Positions 13,702 to 14,976 of a stretch of 14,976 bases of DNA are shown piece after piece. Under the pieces are notes generated by a model. The model was not told the origin of the DNA. It made no database searches and was given only the letters and a program-made list of their open reading frames with translations. Within the stretch, counting starts at the first letter, position 1. Every line of letters begins with the position of its first letter. The DNA is from an uncultured Clostridia bacterium (GTDB lineage Bacteria; Bacillota; Clostridia; Lachnospirales; Lachnospiraceae), in contig CAMJIC010000037.1 in the NCBI GenBank assembly GCA_946405675.1, forward strand, positions 1-14,976. The letters run 5' to 3'. The position numbers were made by a program, and so were the translations under genes.

Positions 13702-14976
13702 GCTCTCTCTCCTTTGGCAGCAGCACCGTGACCTCCGTACCGGTTCCAGGCCCGTCGCTCCAGATGCTGAACAGGTTCTTCCTGCCATAGTATAACTCAA
13801 GCCTTGTGATCACATTTTCCATCGCGATCCCGGTCGAATCCCCCTCTTTGCCGCGGGCATTGTCCTGGCCGCCTTCCAGGTGGCGCTCCAGGATCGACTC
13901 GATGGCCTTGCGCGTCATGCCTGCCCCATTGTCCGATATGGTGATACGAACGCAGTCCGTCCCGGACTCATTTTCATTCTCGGGAACATCCTCCGCCGCG
14001 AGCGTCACAACTCCGTTTTCATGGTCATCATGAATCCCATGCTGGATCGCATTCTCAACGATCGGCTGCAGGATCATACTGGGCATGCGCAGCTGTTCGA
14101 GATCGATCCTGAGGTCAATCTCCTTGCGGTACCGGATATCCCCCGAAAACCGCACGTTCAGAATATAGATATAATTGTCCACCAGCGCGATCTCTTCTGC
14201 CAGCGTGGCATCCCCTCCCGTCTTCTGCACGTTATACCGGAAGAACTGTGCCATCCGTGAGAGAAAATGCTCCGTACGGTCCGCCCCTTCCATCATTGCC
14301 AGCTGCGAGCCTGCGTTCAGGCTGTTAAAGAGGAAATGCGGATTGATCTGTGCCTGAAGGAATTTGAGCTGCGCCTCCTTGAGATGCGCCTGCATGGATA
14401 GTTCATTTTCCTTCATCTGCGCCTCCTTCACCATGGAAGAGCGCTGGGATTCGATGTAGGTACGGATGCTGGCCAGCATCTTGTGAAATGCATCCGTGAC
14501 GACCCCCACCTCATCCTGCCTGTGGGACCGGGGGATGTCCACGCTGAAATCCCCGCCTGCCACGCTCTCCGCAGCGGCGGAAAGCGCGCCCAAAGGGCCG
14601 ATCATGGCACGCACGCTGATGATGCAGAGCGCAAGGGCAAATGCGCTCACGACGATGATCATCAGAAGGCTCATCCGCTCCACGATGCGCATGTTCCTCA
14701 GCAGCGTCAGGTAATTCTCCGTATTCTGCGAGAAACGCCTGCTGTTGAGGGTGTAAATATAATTGTTGATGTAATCAAACAGTGTGGAAGCCTCTGCATA
14801 GTCCGCCTTGTATTCCTCAACATTCCTCCCCCGCCTTGCCTGGATAGCATCCTCCGCCACCGCCAGGTAAGACCTCGTCATAAGGCGGATGTTCTTTTCC
14901 AGCATCAGCAGGTCATTGCCCACGTTGCGGTCATTCAGGCCGTCTGTCTGTTCCCTCAGTGCCTGTTCATACCGGT
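13676..14976 (-). CDS. YesM/LytS-type sensor histidine kinase (5' end beyond the window)
   Basis: The last 433 or so residues of a membrane sensor kinase; the reading frame is open to the right edge, so the start and the first membrane segment are missing. Visible from N to C are a helical extracytoplasmic stretch, one membrane segment (SLLMIIVVSAFALALCIISV, about 14606-14674) and a HAMP linker with GGDFSVDIP and DEVGVVTDAF. A coiled coil with KEAQLKFLQAQ leads to the His_kinase domain with phospho-acceptor His in INPHFLFNSLN (codon 14336-14338). The ATPase domain has ILQPIVENAIQHG, DNGAGM and GTGTEV. All catalytic boxes look intact. The partner is the overlapping response regulator. The sensed signal may be relayed by a sugar-binding protein, as in XylFII-LytS. 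Confidence 0.93.
   Translation of the reverse strand, partial: RYEQALREQTDGLNDRNVGNDLLMLEKNIRLMTRSYLAVAEDAIQARRGRNVEEYKADYAEASTLFDYINNYIYTLNSRRFSQNTENYLTLLRNMRIVERMSLLMIIVVSAFALALCIISVRAMIGPLGALSAAAESVAGGDFSVDIPRSHRQDEVGVVTDAFHKMLASIRTYIESQRSSMVKEAQMKENELSMQAHLKEAQLKFLQAQINPHFLFNSLNAGSQLAMMEGADRTEHFLSRMAQFFRYNVQKTGGDATLAEEIALVDNYIYILNVRFSGDIRYRKEIDLRIDLEQLRMPSMILQPIVENAIQHGIHDDHENGVVTLAAEDVPENENESGTDCVRITISDNGAGMTRKAIESILERHLEGGQDNARGKEGDSTGIAMENVITRLELYYGRKNLFSIWSDGPGTGTEVTVLLPKEREHVSDSDSR

Overview
The window looks like a chromosomal segment of a Gram-positive anaerobe of the Clostridia, most likely Lachnospiraceae. The grounds are a type III glutamine synthetase, a YesM/YesN-type two-component pair next to sugar-binding proteins, a Rho factor with a long low-complexity insert, strong AGGAGG-type ribosome binding sites and a lipoprotein signal. 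This placement is inferred from gene content only. No rRNA, tRNA, CRISPR array, phage gene or transposase was seen. Eight of the nine genes lie on the minus strand.

Left part (1-4741): a cytidylate-kinase-like P-loop kinase and rho are read leftward, each with a recognisable sigma-A-type promoter. A CNNM/CorC-type membrane protein with paired CBS domains is read rightward from the other side of the rho promoter region. The rho transcript has a leader of about 250 nt with a triplicated 9-nt motif. The Rho protein carries about 250 extra residues, including roughly eight tandem 10-11-residue repeats.

Middle part (4764-9422): glutamine synthetase glnN, a CdaR/PucR-type regulator and a shortened sigma-70-like protein are all read leftward. 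The last two genes overlap or abut and are probably translationally coupled. A 120-bp palindrome built from a GC-rich intergenic repeat separates glnN from the regulator. A terminator-shaped hairpin sits in the glnN leader.

Right part (9423-14976): a sensory sugar module read leftward. It consists of a sensor histidine kinase (cut by the window edge), a YesN-type AraC-family response regulator overlapping it by 26 bp, a XylF-like lipoprotein, and an MglB-like galactose/glucose-binding protein. No ABC ATPase or permease is present. The layout resembles XylFII-LytS/YesN systems, in which a binding protein feeds sugar occupancy to a LytS/YesM kinase.

The most striking observation is that the MglB-like protein appears to be a natural circular permutant. 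Its signal peptide leads directly into the strand that is normally about residue 88 of MglB, and the usual N-terminal 80 residues, with the Asp-Asn-Phe ligand motif, are found at the C-terminus. Most known sugar-contact residues can be matched in permuted order.

The intergenic regions are dense in short repeats. There is a GC-rich hairpin family (copies near 871, 3301, 6775, 6864, 6930 and 10779), a family built on CTGTTCTGAACAGTTACA (4684-4741 and 12074-12094), and a 53-bp repeat that begins exactly at the stop codon of two unrelated genes.
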